The notes below the pieces were generated by a model. It was not told the DNA's origin. It saw only the letters and a list, made by a program, of their open reading frames with translations, and made no database searches. The translations under genes and the position numbers were made by a program. Source: a virus. Taken from it: DNA of 40,990 nucleotides. The stretch spans positions 1-40,990 of IMG/VR virus record IMGVR_UViG_3300025009_000218. One strand, 5' to 3'. This document shows, in pieces, positions 1 to 6,390 of the stretch; position 1 is the stretch's first letter; each line of letters begins with the position of its first letter.

Positions 1-32
1 TTGTCAAGTCTGCCCCAAGGTAGACTTGACAA
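1..32. repeat. Long hairpin
   Basis: Positions 1-11 and 22-32 are perfect inverted repeats (TTGTCAAGTCT / AGACTTGACAA). The stem extends by a G-T wobble and two C-G pairs to a CCAA loop. No T-run follows, so it is not a typical intrinsic terminator on the plus strand. It contains TTGACA, but no matching -10 box is seen downstream. Confidence 0.6.
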
Positions 33-469
33 CGGGGTCTAGAGTCCCCTCCATCCGACGAGTCCATGCAAACCACTTGGACAGTTTTGAAAGGGATGTA
101 GCATGAGCTAGGTCAGACAGGCTCAGTTAAACGTCTGAAGGCAATTAGCCGCCTAAAGAGCTGACGTGTGCCGAATCCAAACGGCACTATTCACAAACGA
201 AAATACGGATAGCCAGCCATTTAGGTTCTACTAGGTTCGTTCTTCTTAGCCTAGCCGTCCTGATAGGTATCATCACCCTAGCAAGGTGCTGATAGGTGAA
301 AATAGCTCTACAAGTGCATTGTGACCTTTAAGGTCTGCATGGATTAAAGGTCATTATGTGGATGTAAGATGCTAACATTTAATCTCGTTCAAGAACCGCA
401 GGTTCGACCTGCTAAGATTTGCCTGATAGGCAGGTAAGTCTGATAGACCTACAACTATGAGGTGTACAA
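1..469. other. Structured noncoding region at the left edge
   Basis: No credible coding frame is visible. The stretch is rich in short inverted repeats: 1-32 (listed separately), TCAGAC/GTCTGA near 113-138, GTGCCG/CGGCAC near 168-187, GCAGG/CCTGC with a TTCGA loop near 399-413, TGCC(TGATA)GGCA near 421-433 and GTCT(GAT)AGAC near 439-449. The heptamer CTGATAG occurs at 260, 289, 423 and 440, and again at 1114. The density of hairpins and the nearby tRNA fit a long structured phage RNA or a long leader for the gene at 470, but no known RNA family was recognised. The left part may be cut by the window edge. Confidence 0.4.
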
Positions 470-1069
470 ATGACTAAAACGAATAATACTTCAATTGTCA
501 TGTTTGAATGCTCGGACAATCTTTTCGGCCTTCTTGCAGATGCTTCAAGGCATTATGTGAGTGCTCGTAAGCTCAATATTCAGCTTCTTGCAAGGCTTCG
601 TGCAAAGGGGGTTGCTTTCAAAGACATTCAGAAGTTTATGATGAATAGGGCCTCTGAGATTGGCCTCTGGAGAGCTGGTATCCGTGAGGAAGAGATTTCC
701 ATGAAAGCATGGTATGTATCCCTTCAGAAGTTCCTGAAGTTCGCTAACACGACTTACAGTGACTATGATACCTTGAAGGGCATTAAGCAGCTTAAGCATG
801 TTGCAGCAGATCCGAAGAAAAAGACTATCTTGAGGAAAGGTAAGGAAGTTGTTCTTACAGCACCTGTCTTGGAAAACCTGTGTATTGAACAGGTGACTAT
901 GATTATTCAGTCGAATTACTCGGTCCTTGGTAAGATCGCTGAGGAAAAGGGATGTGTCACTGAGTTCAATGAATTGATGATCGCCCTTGGCCAGACCGAC
1001 GAAATCATTGCAGCCCCGGAAGCGATTATCCCCATGCAGCCCGCTGAGATGGTAGCAGTAATCAATTAA
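470..1069 (+). CDS. Hypothetical phage protein
   Basis: A 199-residue soluble protein of unknown family. The ATG is preceded by GAGG about 8 bases upstream. The N-terminal half is helical and basic (many Arg/Lys near residues 30-60), with a Lys-rich stretch around 113-127 and an Ala/Pro-rich tail near 180-195. No catalytic motif was recognised. It is flanked on both sides by structured noncoding sequence, so it is probably its own transcription unit. The basic central part could bind nucleic acid, but that is only inference. Confidence 0.75.
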   Translation: MTKTNNTSIVMFECSDNLFGLLADASRHYVSARKLNIQLLARLRAKGVAFKDIQKFMMNRASEIGLWRAGIREEEISMKAWYVSLQKFLKFANTTYSDYDTLKGIKQLKHVAADPKKKTILRKGKEVVLTAPVLENLCIEQVTMIIQSNYSVLGKIAEEKGCVTEFNELMIALGQTDEIIAAPEAIIPMQPAEMVAVIN

Positions 1070-1076
1070 CTCTCTC

Positions 1077-1183
1077 AACAAGCACCTGTCAGGTGGATTG
1101 GATCTCCTGGAGACTGATAGGCGCTTGTTACCCTCGACTTACTGATTAATTTGAACCTCTCAAAATGGGTGCTGAGAGGTTCA
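1077..1183 (+). other. Structured intergenic RNA element
   Basis: Just after the gene at 470, AACAAGCACC (1077-1086) can pair with GGCGCTTGTT (1120-1129) with one mismatch. The enclosed sequence can form ACCT(GTC)AGGT and TCTC(CTG)GAGA hairpins, giving a possible three-way junction. A second, perfect 10-bp stem follows (TGAACCTCTC 1152-1161 / GAGAGGTTCA 1174-1183). The fifth CTGATAG copy (1114-1120) lies inside. It may be a terminator-like or regulatory element; no known riboswitch class was recognised. Confidence 0.35.
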
Positions 1184-1215
1184 TATTAGGCTGTAAAATC
1201 AAAGTAGGAGGTTTT

Positions 1216-1368
1216 ATGAGAATTGTTCGAGTAGGTGCTAACAGGTTTTTATATCTATGTCACACGTATTCGGAGAAAGTTTTGAGCTTATTTGTGAAAG
1301 ATGTTCTCTATACAAAGACCCATTATGTTGGAATGTGCTTTGTGGTGGAGAGTACTTTAAAGAGTTAA
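1216..1368 (+). CDS. Small hypothetical protein
   Basis: A 50-residue protein beginning MRIVRVGANRFLYLC. This start was chosen because a strong AGGAGG lies 5 bases upstream; a longer in-frame start at 1165 falls in a hairpin loop and has no such site. It is hydrophobic and basic, with no recognised domain. A competing frame at 1257-1442 lacks a ribosome-binding site. Confidence 0.55.
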   Translation: MRIVRVGANRFLYLCHTYSEKVLSLFVKDVLYTKTHYVGMCFVVESTLKS

Positions 1369-1383
1369 AATCGAGAGGATATT

Positions 1384-1566
1384 ATGAAAAAGAAGATAGT
1401 ATTACCTGCAAAGAGGACGATAGTAATTGTCAAGAGAGATGATGTTATTGGAAGACGTTTAGTTCGTCAAGAGGTTGATATCAAGGCCTCTGGATATGAT
1501 CAAGCTGTGAATGAACGTAGTAGTTTAAAGAGTGAGTTTTACAGAAAAGGACTCATAGTCCTATAG
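1384..1566 (+). CDS. Small basic hypothetical protein
   Basis: A 60-residue, strongly basic protein (MKKKIVLPAKRTIVIVKRDD at the start). GAGAGGA precedes the ATG. It has no recognised domain. It ends 11 bases before the tRNA gene and probably shares its transcript. Confidence 0.55.
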   Translation: MKKKIVLPAKRTIVIVKRDDVIGRRLVRQEVDIKASGYDQAVNERSSLKSEFYRKGLIVL

Positions 1567-1577
1567 GTTCTAAATGT

Positions 1578-1652
1578 ACTCCCATACCTCGATGGTTAGA
1601 GGGCTTGCCTTATAAGCGAGTTATATGAGTTCGATTCTCATTGGGAGTACCA
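1578..1652 (+). tRNA. tRNA-Ile (anticodon UAU)
   Basis: All arms fold. The acceptor ACTCCCA (1578-1584) pairs with TGGGAGT (1642-1648), followed by discriminator A and an encoded CCA. The D stem is CCTC/GAGG. The anticodon stem CTTGC/GCGAG holds loop CTTATAA, giving anticodon TAT. The T stem ATGAG/CTCAT holds loop TTCGATT. It should read AUA, a codon rare in many bacteria but used repeatedly in this phage's genes. A U34 at this position could also read AUG unless modified. Confidence 0.95.
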
Positions 1653-1677
1653 ACCTTTCAAGATTGGAGATTATGTT

Positions 1678-1953
1678 ATGAGTATGCGGAGAATGGTCTT
1701 GTACTCAGCCCTAAAGAAACCTCCGAATGTTGGAGGATACTATAGGTTCGAGGGAACACCCTTAGATCCTTGGTTGAAGAACAAGCACCATATAGTACAA
1801 GTAACAGAATTAAAGGATGGTTGGGTTAACTTCCAGTATATTATGAATAGGGTAGTAGATGGTTGCTACACTATAAAAATGTTCTGGTGGATCTTTAGCC
1901 CAGTATCAGATAAAGAGATGTCCTATTTGAAGGAGAACGGTGTAATTGACTGA
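1678..1953 (+). CDS. Hypothetical protein
   Basis: A 91-residue protein with several Trp and Tyr residues, including a hydrophobic IKMFWWIFSP stretch. GGAG lies upstream of the ATG at 1678; an ATG five bases earlier is out of frame and stops at once. The central part (YYRFEGTPLDPWLKNKH, then a WVNFQYIM strand) looks like a small beta-rich fold. Function unknown. Confidence 0.65.
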   Translation: MSMRRMVLYSALKKPPNVGGYYRFEGTPLDPWLKNKHHIVQVTELKDGWVNFQYIMNRVVDGCYTIKMFWWIFSPVSDKEMSYLKENGVID

Positions 1954-2119
1954 TAATGAATTATCATTACAAGAGGTTGAAGTTCGTATTGAAGAGTTGA
2001 ACAGGCTTGATGAGTTCACTGAGGAAGAGCGTCAAGAGTTTATTGATCTGGCTATTAGGCGGATGGAGATCCTTGATGATATCTTCTATGAAAAACATGG
2101 TAAGAGGCTAATCTTATGA
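1946..2119 (+). CDS. Small acidic helical protein, TTG start
   Basis: A 57-residue frame starting at TTG 1946, with AGGAG 10 bases upstream, overlapping the previous stop. The product is very acidic and fully helical (repeated EE and RIEEL patterns), probably a short coiled coil. Its stop overlaps the next ATG in a TTATGA junction, supporting translational coupling. It is easily missed because it lacks an early ATG. Confidence 0.6.
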   Translation: MTDNELSLQEVEVRIEELNRLDEFTEEERQEFIDLAIRRMEILDDIFYEKHGKRLIL

Positions 2120-2310
2120 GCTGCTTTCTGGTACGAGATAATCATATTATAGACCTTTCAGGCACTAGTATTGAGAGAGCTGGTGTAGTTATCTCAATTG
2201 AGAGTGTTAGAGGAGATTTTGTGCATACAATCGTTTCAACAAGCAAAGAGAAAGCAGATCTTCTCTGGTCAGAAATTAAAAACATTACAAGGAGGAACAA
2301 TATCAAATGA
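2116..2310 (+). CDS. Small hypothetical protein
   Basis: A 64-residue protein (MSCFLVRDNHIIDLSGTS at the start) with a beta-rich N-terminus and a basic C-terminus. Its ATG overlaps the preceding stop and its own stop overlaps the next ATG, so it lies inside a coupled mini-operon. No family recognised. Confidence 0.6.
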   Translation: MSCFLVRDNHIIDLSGTSIERAGVVISIESVRGDFVHTIVSTSKEKADLLWSEIKNITRRNNIK

Positions 2311-2462
2311 AACGACATTGTGATTGTGTTCATGTTTCACAGGACAAGATGCATGGTAAGGGTATTCGTGTATTCAACCTTTGCAATAAAGGTGCTCGCT
2401 GCACCTGTTGCACTAAGGTGGTAGAAACTAAGAAGGCTGTAGTTGAGATAAAGAAGAAATAG
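2307..2462 (+). CDS. Small Cys-rich protein
   Basis: A 51-residue protein with CDC near the N-terminus and LC...RCTCC later, a spacing that could bind zinc. GGAGG lies about 10 bases before the ATG, and the start overlaps the previous stop (ATGA). The C-terminus is Lys-rich. No specific family recognised. Confidence 0.6.
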   Translation: MKRHCDCVHVSQDKMHGKGIRVFNLCNKGARCTCCTKVVETKKAVVEIKKK

Positions 2463-2491
2463 TTCCAAACTCTAGTAAAGGAGATACAACC

Positions 2492-2656
2492 ATGAGTGCT
2501 AAGATTGTTGGATTTGTACAGTTCGTACCTGAATTGATTAAAAGCACCTCAAAGCCTATAGTAAAGAGACAGTATGTCCAGAGGCCGTTGAAGGTTCGGT
2601 TAGCTTCGGTATTGGCTGCAGCTTATAGGGATAGATCTCTGAAAGCTAAGCCTTGA
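2492..2656 (+). CDS. Small basic hypothetical protein
   Basis: A 54-residue basic protein. AAGGAG lies about 9 bases upstream of ATG 2492. Its last codons overlap by 11 bases the end of the convergent HNH gene on the other strand, suggesting the HNH gene arrived close against its 3' end. Function unknown. Confidence 0.6.
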   Translation: MSAKIVGFVQFVPELIKSTSKPIVKRQYVQRPLKVRLASVLAAAYRDRSLKAKP

Positions 2657-3209
2657 GATAGTCAATCATACGCTCTAGGGTGTCTATATTATCTTTAAGA
2701 TGCCCTAGAGCTATGTTGCAATTGTGACAAAGGAGGCCTCTAACCTTTCCTGTAGTGTGGCAATGGTCAATCCTATACCCCACTTTCGAGTCTGGATAGA
2801 TTAAACTATCTCCACAAACCTTGCAGCACCCTTTTTGTTCGTCAAGCATATTAGATAAATCTTCCATACTAATACCGTATCTACTTTTAATCTGTCCAGC
2901 TCTAGATTTTACAACATTAGTAGGGATAGCTCTCCACTCTTTTTCCCAAGCTTTTACCTTTTCAGGGTTAGATAAACGATACTTTTTACTCGCCTCAGCA
3001 ACCTTCTCTTTATTCAATCTCCTATACTCTTTCTTTCTAGCAGCTACTTCTTCCTTATTGTATTCTCTGTATGATTTCTTACTCTCTAAAATTTTCTCCC
3101 TATTAACCTCTCTATAAACCTTTCTACGTGCAGCTATTTCTTCCTTATGAACCTCATTATAAGTTTTATAATAAGCAGCTGCTTTCTCTTTTTTAGTTTG
3201 GTCATCCAT
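2646..3209 (-). CDS. Endonuclease VII-type HNH homing endonuclease
   Basis: A 187-residue protein. Residues 1-100 are a highly charged helical region with repeated Y[RK]xxNKEK-like units, probably DNA-contacting. The C-terminal domain carries CCKVCG, then RIDHCHTTGKVRGLLCHNCN, the zinc/HNH signature of the recombination endonuclease VII family. It probably acts as a free-standing homing endonuclease. It is the only minus-strand gene in the left 27 kb. AAGGAG precedes its ATG, and an ACTATATAG motif lies about 34 bases upstream. Confidence 0.9.
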   Translation of the reverse strand: MDDQTKKEKAAAYYKTYNEVHKEEIAARRKVYREVNREKILESKKSYREYNKEEVAARKKEYRRLNKEKVAEASKKYRLSNPEKVKAWEKEWRAIPTNVVKSRAGQIKSRYGISMEDLSNMLDEQKGCCKVCGDSLIYPDSKVGYRIDHCHTTGKVRGLLCHNCNIALGHLKDNIDTLERMIDYLKA

Positions 3210-3241
3210 TTTTACTCTCCTTTTAATTGTTTATCTTAATG

Positions 3242-3251
3242 ACTATATAGT
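3242..3251 (-). promoter_or_regulatory. Palindromic ACTATATAGT, candidate promoter of the minus-strand HNH gene
   Basis: A perfect 10-bp palindrome upstream of the HNH start at 3209. Its core matches the ACTATATAG half of the bipartite motif seen elsewhere. The upstream half reads TCTAG on the minus strand rather than ATCAG, so this copy is weaker. Confidence 0.4.
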
Positions 3252-3312
3252 AGTAGGGTTGCTAGAACCCTATCAGTATATCTACATATCTAGTATGATT
3301 AAGAAATCTGAG

Positions 3313-3336
3313 ATCAATATTAAGTCTACTATATAG
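3313..3336 (+). promoter_or_regulatory. Candidate phage promoter ATCAA-N10-ACTATATAG
   Basis: This is one of five sites with the pattern WTCAR, exactly ten bases, then ACTATATAG. It lies in the 380-bp gap between the HNH gene and the next plus-strand genes and points toward them. Two strong hairpins follow before the first start codon. Confidence 0.5.
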
Positions 3337-3381
3337 CCGATAGGCCAGGTGGCTAAATGTACTATCTATAAGAATCTATAG

Positions 3382-3420
3382 GTCTGTAAGCACCATCTAA
3401 TCTTATAGGTGCTTACAGAC
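3382..3420. repeat. Perfect 13-bp inverted repeat
   Basis: GTCTGTAAGCACC (3382-3394) and its exact complement (3408-3420) flank a 13-base loop. After one mismatch, CTATA/TATAG adds five more pairs. The sequence beyond is T-rich (GTTTATTTATTTTA), so it could terminate plus-strand transcription or act as an mRNA processing site. Confidence 0.6.
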
Positions 3421-3473
3421 ATATAGCTCTATAGGTTCGTTTATTTATTTTATTCTTAGTTCTTACTATAGTA

Positions 3474-3529
3474 ATAATAGCACCTACAAGTCTTCAAGCA
3501 CATAATTGAACTCTTGTAGGTGCTATTAT
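3474..3529. repeat. Perfect 17-bp inverted repeat
   Basis: Positions 3474-3490 and 3513-3529 are exact inverted repeats around the core TAATAGCACCTACAAG. A small TTCAA/TTGAA stem sits in the 22-base loop. This is the longest perfect stem noticed in the window. It contains GCACC, also found in the preceding hairpin. No T-run follows directly; TATAAT near 3549 could be a host -10 box, with no clear -35. Confidence 0.6.
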
Positions 3530-3588
3530 GCCTGTATGTTTAATGGGTATAATAGTGATTCGTTCATGATTTACTACAAGGAGATGAA

Positions 3589-3756
3589 ATGAAACTCCAT
3601 TTTGGATTAAAGCGGAGGTACGTAATGACTAGTAGAGGCGTAGCATTAGATATGTACGGAAGATATGTATTTAATAACCTATACTATGCAAGGCTGTATG
3701 GTTTTCAGTTTGGAACAATATTCTTAGGGATTATTATACGAAGGGATATACCATGA
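3589..3756 (+). CDS. Small hypothetical protein, possibly membrane-associated
   Basis: A 55-residue protein with AAGGAG seven bases before the ATG. The N-terminus is basic and the C-terminus contains a hydrophobic FGTIFLGIIIRR segment that may touch the membrane. It overlaps the next start as ATGA. Unknown family. Confidence 0.5.
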   Translation: MKLHFGLKRRYVMTSRGVALDMYGRYVFNNLYYARLYGFQFGTIFLGIIIRRDIP

Positions 3757-3839
3757 AAATAATCTACAGCATATTAGTGATAATCTTGTTAGTTCTATCA
3801 ATCAAAGCATATTTAGCATTCTTGAGAATCTTATATTAA
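3753..3839 (+). CDS. 28-residue single-pass membrane peptide
   Basis: A very short frame coupled by a 4-base overlap to the upstream gene. Nearly the whole product is hydrophobic (MKIIYSILVIILLVLSIKAY at the start), consistent with one transmembrane helix. Function unknown. Confidence 0.45.
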   Translation: MKIIYSILVIILLVLSIKAYLAFLRILY

Positions 3840-3852
3840 AAACAATACAACT

Positions 3853-3982
3853 ATGAAAATCATGAACGAAATTATACCGATAGTTTTTTTTTTTTGCAAC
3901 TCCTAAGAAGTGCAGCTATTGTGGTTGCACCTATACGGAGCCTCATTGTCCTATATGTGGTAAAGCGGAGGAAGACCTATAG
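3853..3982 (+). pseudogene. Frame-interrupted zinc-ribbon microprotein with a 12-T tract
   Basis: A frame opens at ATG 3853 (MKIMNEIIPIV) and enters a run of 12 T at 3884-3895, where it soon stops. The next frame after the T-run encodes PKKCSYCG..TEPHCPICGKAEEDL, a four-Cys zinc ribbon. Removing one T (or adding two) joins the halves. An intact homolog with the same CSYC...EPHCPICG core is at 30015-30104. The break could be a homopolymer error, true decay, or slippage-dependent expression. No clear ribosome-binding site precedes 3853. From 3975 to 4002 an ACCTATAG/CTATAGGT inverted repeat overlaps the end. Confidence 0.45.
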
Positions 3983-4055
3983 CATCCTATAGCCCTATAG
4001 GTGATCGTTGATTTTAGAGGCATCCTCGTCCATTTTAAACTATAAAGGAGATATT

Positions 4056-4214
4056 GTGTGTATAAAGGTTGATTACAGGATAGAGTGCCTTAAGTGTAAG
4101 TATCCACCCTCTGAAGCTAGGTGGCCAGATACCGAACCCCCTTTACCTTGTGATGCAGAGGAGGGCGTAATCGATGAGTATGTTTCAGACCAGTTTGATA
4201 AATATGAGAGGTAG
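4056..4214 (+). CDS. Small acidic hypothetical protein, GTG start
   Basis: A 52-residue acidic protein with CLKC near residue 11 and a later single Cys. GTG 4056 was chosen because AAAGGAG lies seven bases upstream; the longer frame from a TTG at 4008 has no such site and begins inside a hairpin region. Unknown function. Confidence 0.5.
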   Translation: MCIKVDYRIECLKCKYPPSEARWPDTEPPLPCDAEEGVIDEYVSDQFDKYER

Positions 4215-4219
4215 AGAAT

Positions 4220-4279
4220 ATGTGTGACCTTAAGACTGGAGATGCAGAAAGATCTGGTAGATGTAGTTGCACACATTAA
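4220..4279 (+). CDS. Possible 19-residue Cys-containing peptide
   Basis: ATG 4220 opens a 19-codon frame ending GRCSCTH. A weak purine stretch (GTAGAGAA) precedes it. The C-terminal RCSC resembles the RCTCC of the small Cys-rich protein at 2307. Too short to be certain. From 4280 to 4366 nothing coding is visible. Confidence 0.2.
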   Translation: MCDLKTGDAERSGRCSCTH

Positions 4280-4366
4280 ACCGATTATCAACCTGAAGGG
4301 ATAGCTATAGCACCCTACATAGACCCTACATCGGGTTCCAAACACCTAAAATGATGGAGAATCTTT

Positions 4367-4558
4367 ATGAAGCACCTTATACCTATAGATATTCCTGAAG
4401 GTGATACTTGTAGACCTTGTTGTTTTATGCAAATATTATATCATGGCTGTGTAAGATGTGTAAACCCTCATATTGATATGATAATAAAAGGAAATCTATT
4501 TCACGAGAAGTCCAATACTTATTTCAAACCAAACAAATGTAAGGAGACGTACAAATGA
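4367..4558 (+). CDS. Small Cys-rich hypothetical protein
   Basis: A 63-residue protein with CRPCC near residue 15 and CVRC near 28, followed by one late Cys; this spacing could form a zinc site. GGAG lies about 9 bases before the ATG. It overlaps the ATP-grasp gene by 4 bases (ATGA), so it is co-translated with the amide-ligase block. Confidence 0.55.
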   Translation: MKHLIPIDIPEGDTCRPCCFMQILYHGCVRCVNPHIDMIIKGNLFHEKSNTYFKPNKCKETYK

Positions 4559-5343
4559 GACCCATAAGAATTAACCCCTACGGCCCTTCAGACTCTGTAA
4601 CCTCTCTTATTGCTGCTCTTCGTGAGAGAGGTGCTAACGTAAAAAGGTTGAAGTATGAGGGGAGCACCTATAGGGGTTCTAACAATCACCTCATCCTCAA
4701 CTGGGGTTGCCACTCACGGAGATCTGTTGATACGCAGTTCCACATGATCAATGATCCCTTTGCAGTTCAGATTGCGAGTGACAAGATTAAGACCTTCCAG
4801 AAACTGAAAGAGTCTGGCATGGAAAATAATATTCCAAAGTTTACTACTGATCAAAGGGAGGCCCAAGAGTGGGCAGCTTCAGGCATTACAGTATATTGTC
4901 GGACTCTGATTCGGGCCTCTCAGGGTCGTGGTATCGTTGTAGCTAATACTGTTGATGAGGTGGTAGATGCACCTCTCTACACTGGAAAATGTCCTCGACG
5001 TAGAGAGGTTCGTATTCATGTGTTCAATAGTGAGATTATCTCCTTTGCCCAGAAAAAGAAGATGAGTGAAGAGCGTCTTGCTGAAGATGGAATCACTTAT
5101 AGCAATGATGTGCGATCCCATGGAAACGGGTGGGTTTTTGCCCGTGAAGGAGTCTCTATTCCAGATGAGGAAAAACAAGTTGCTATAGCTGCTGTAGGTG
5201 CTTTAGGTCTTATGTTTGGTGCTGTTGATGCTGCATTAAGCGCTAACTCTGTGAAGATATTCGAGATTAACACAGCTCCTGGACTTGAAGGTGCTACGCT
5301 GGAGGCTTATGTGGAAGCTGTTATTAGGGCAGCTAATGAATAA
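4555..5343 (+). CDS. ATP-grasp carboxylate-amine ligase
   Basis: A 262-residue protein. An N-terminal alpha/beta part (1-75) precedes the ATP-grasp fold. The Gly-rich loop is RASQGRGI at 120-127, a basic strand REVRIHV at 150-156, and the metal/ATP-binding end FEINTAPGLEG at 236-246, preceded by D225. ATP-grasp enzymes activate a carboxylate as acyl phosphate and join it to an amine. The next large genes encode an amidoligase and a class II glutamine amidotransferase, so the three probably modify a peptide, protein or small metabolite together. AAGGAG lies upstream, overlapping the previous gene. The substrate cannot be read from sequence. Confidence 0.85.
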   Translation: MRPIRINPYGPSDSVTSLIAALRERGANVKRLKYEGSTYRGSNNHLILNWGCHSRRSVDTQFHMINDPFAVQIASDKIKTFQKLKESGMENNIPKFTTDQREAQEWAASGITVYCRTLIRASQGRGIVVANTVDEVVDAPLYTGKCPRRREVRIHVFNSEIISFAQKKKMSEERLAEDGITYSNDVRSHGNGWVFAREGVSIPDEEKQVAIAAVGALGLMFGAVDAALSANSVKIFEINTAPGLEGATLEAYVEAVIRAANE

Positions 5344-5552
5344 TGTGGGAGTTCAGTTTCTACAAGTACGGTGTAGGTACTACTGACATTTTTGAAGGGT
5401 GCTTCTGCCTAATAAATACAGAAAATCTTGAAGTTAAGTTTAGAGGTTGGGATCACAGACCGGGAGACGGACTCTGTGAGAATTATACTATCTACCCTAA
5501 GAACGACCTAGAGAGATTCTATACTATCTTGAAGGTGAGGAGGGTGCTATAG
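5343..5552 (+). CDS. LKVRR-tail small protein 1
   Basis: A 69-residue protein starting MWEFSFYKYG and ending FYTILKVRRVL. It starts one base into the ATP-grasp stop codon. The C-terminal tail hL[KR][VI][RK]RxL is shared by about 20 small proteins in this window. Its codons (AAG GTG AGG AGG) also supply the ribosome-binding site of the next gene. A beta-strand at each end is likely. Function unknown. Confidence 0.7.
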   Translation: MWEFSFYKYGVGTTDIFEGCFCLINTENLEVKFRGWDHRPGDGLCENYTIYPKNDLERFYTILKVRRVL

Positions 5553-5734
5553 TGTGGGAGATAGCTATATACAAAAGTTGTGATACCACCTTAGATCTCT
5601 ACATACAAAGCTTCTGTTTTATCGATAGAGATAGTAGAGAGGTGAGATTACTTAATCTGTCCAGTGGTAGGGTACAATCAGAGGGCTATGAACATTATAG
5701 ATTTACAATCTTTAAAATTAGGAGAAAGATATGA
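5552..5734 (+). CDS. LKVRR-tail small protein 2, GTG start
   Basis: A 60-residue protein, MWEIAIYKSC... ending YRFTIFKIRRKI. Its N-terminus closely matches the preceding gene (MWEFSFYK / MWEIAIYK), so the two are tandem paralogs. GTG 5552 overlaps the upstream TAG by one base and uses the GTGAGGAGG of the upstream tail as ribosome-binding site. Confidence 0.65.
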   Translation: MWEIAIYKSCDTTLDLYIQSFCFIDRDSREVRLLNLSSGRVQSEGYEHYRFTIFKIRRKI

Positions 5735-5916
5735 ACTGTAAGTACTGTGAGTACCTCATCTTCTCTGAGAGAATGATGGAGGGAGTGACTAAAGCGGCTG
5801 AGGACTCTGTACATGGGGTTGTTGGAACTTTGTACCTCATGAACGGTGAGGTGGCTAAGATGTTTAAACCTCTTGAAGTAATCACCGATAAGGGGAGATT
5901 GGCTAGGGTAATATAA
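5731..5916 (+). CDS. Small hypothetical protein with CxxC
   Basis: A 61-residue protein beginning MNCKYCEYLIF. It lacks the LKVRR tail (it ends KGRLARVI), so it is probably unrelated to its neighbours although translationally coupled to both by 4- and 1-base overlaps. The CxxC could bind metal. Function unknown. Confidence 0.55.
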   Translation: MNCKYCEYLIFSERMMEGVTKAAEDSVHGVVGTLYLMNGEVAKMFKPLEVITDKGRLARVI

Positions 5917-6131
5917 TGGACTCCCTACAGTACTTTATAGGGAACTCTTGGTTGGAGGAAGATCTAGAAGATTACTACGATGGATCTTGGGTTCCAGGCA
6001 TGAACCACTTATCTAGAGCGGTGATTACCTCTTATCTAGATGACGATGAGGTGTCTTTTGTAGAGAGATCCGGAAGTTGGTATGTAGATTATGATGAGGC
6101 TATAAAACTAACATTAAAAAGGAGAATATAA
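5916..6131 (+). CDS. LKVRR-tail small protein 3 (divergent)
   Basis: A 71-residue acidic protein ending IKLTLKRRI, a shortened version of the family tail. Residues LQYFIGNSW...MNHLSRAVITSYLDDDE align with the next gene's LYFIGNSW...MNYLSRRVCVSHLLDGDDD, so they form a paralogous pair. It starts one base into the upstream stop. Confidence 0.6.
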   Translation: MDSLQYFIGNSWLEEDLEDYYDGSWVPGMNHLSRAVITSYLDDDEVSFVERSGSWYVDYDEAIKLTLKRRI

Positions 6132-6132
6132 T

Positions 6133-6390
6133 GTGCTCTATTTCATAGGAAACTCTTGGAAAGATTCATCTACTCCTAATTCCCCTGAAGGGTGGAGATG
6201 GGTGGAGAATATGAATTATTTATCTAGAAGGGTGTGTGTATCTCATCTATTAGACGGTGATGACGATGATGATGATCCTGGTTTTAGCACAGTATCTTCA
6301 TTAAGATTCTACAGATACTCAGATCACCACAACGATTGGGGAATCCGATTAGATAATGCTGTACCTCTGAGAGTGAAGAGAGTGCTATGA
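6133..6390 (+). CDS. LKVRR-tail small protein 4, GTG start
   Basis: An 85-residue protein ending NAVPLRVKRVL. Start GTG 6133 follows AGGAG of the upstream tail; the ATG two bases earlier stops after five codons. A run of Asp codons (GATGACGATGATGATGAT, near residue 40) forms a small trinucleotide repeat. It is a paralog of the gene at 5916. It overlaps the amidoligase start as ATGA. Confidence 0.6.
   Translation: MLYFIGNSWKDSSTPNSPEGWRWVENMNYLSRRVCVSHLLDGDDDDDDPGFSTVSSLRFYRYSDHHNDWGIRLDNAVPLRVKRVL

Noticed and set aside
45-100. Hammerhead-ribozyme-like sequence (CCGACGAGTCC ... GGAC ... GAAA)
   Set aside because: The core needs CUGANGA directly joined to helix II and GAAA right after it. 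Here the U is replaced by C and extra bases separate GGAC from GAAA, so the catalytic core is not met.
385-450. tRNA-like T arm (GCAGG-TTCGA-CCTGC)
   Set aside because: The loop is only five bases, and no acceptor, D or anticodon stems fit around it.
1257-1442. Open frame between two small genes
   Set aside because: No ribosome-binding site, and it overlaps two better supported frames at 1216 and 1384.
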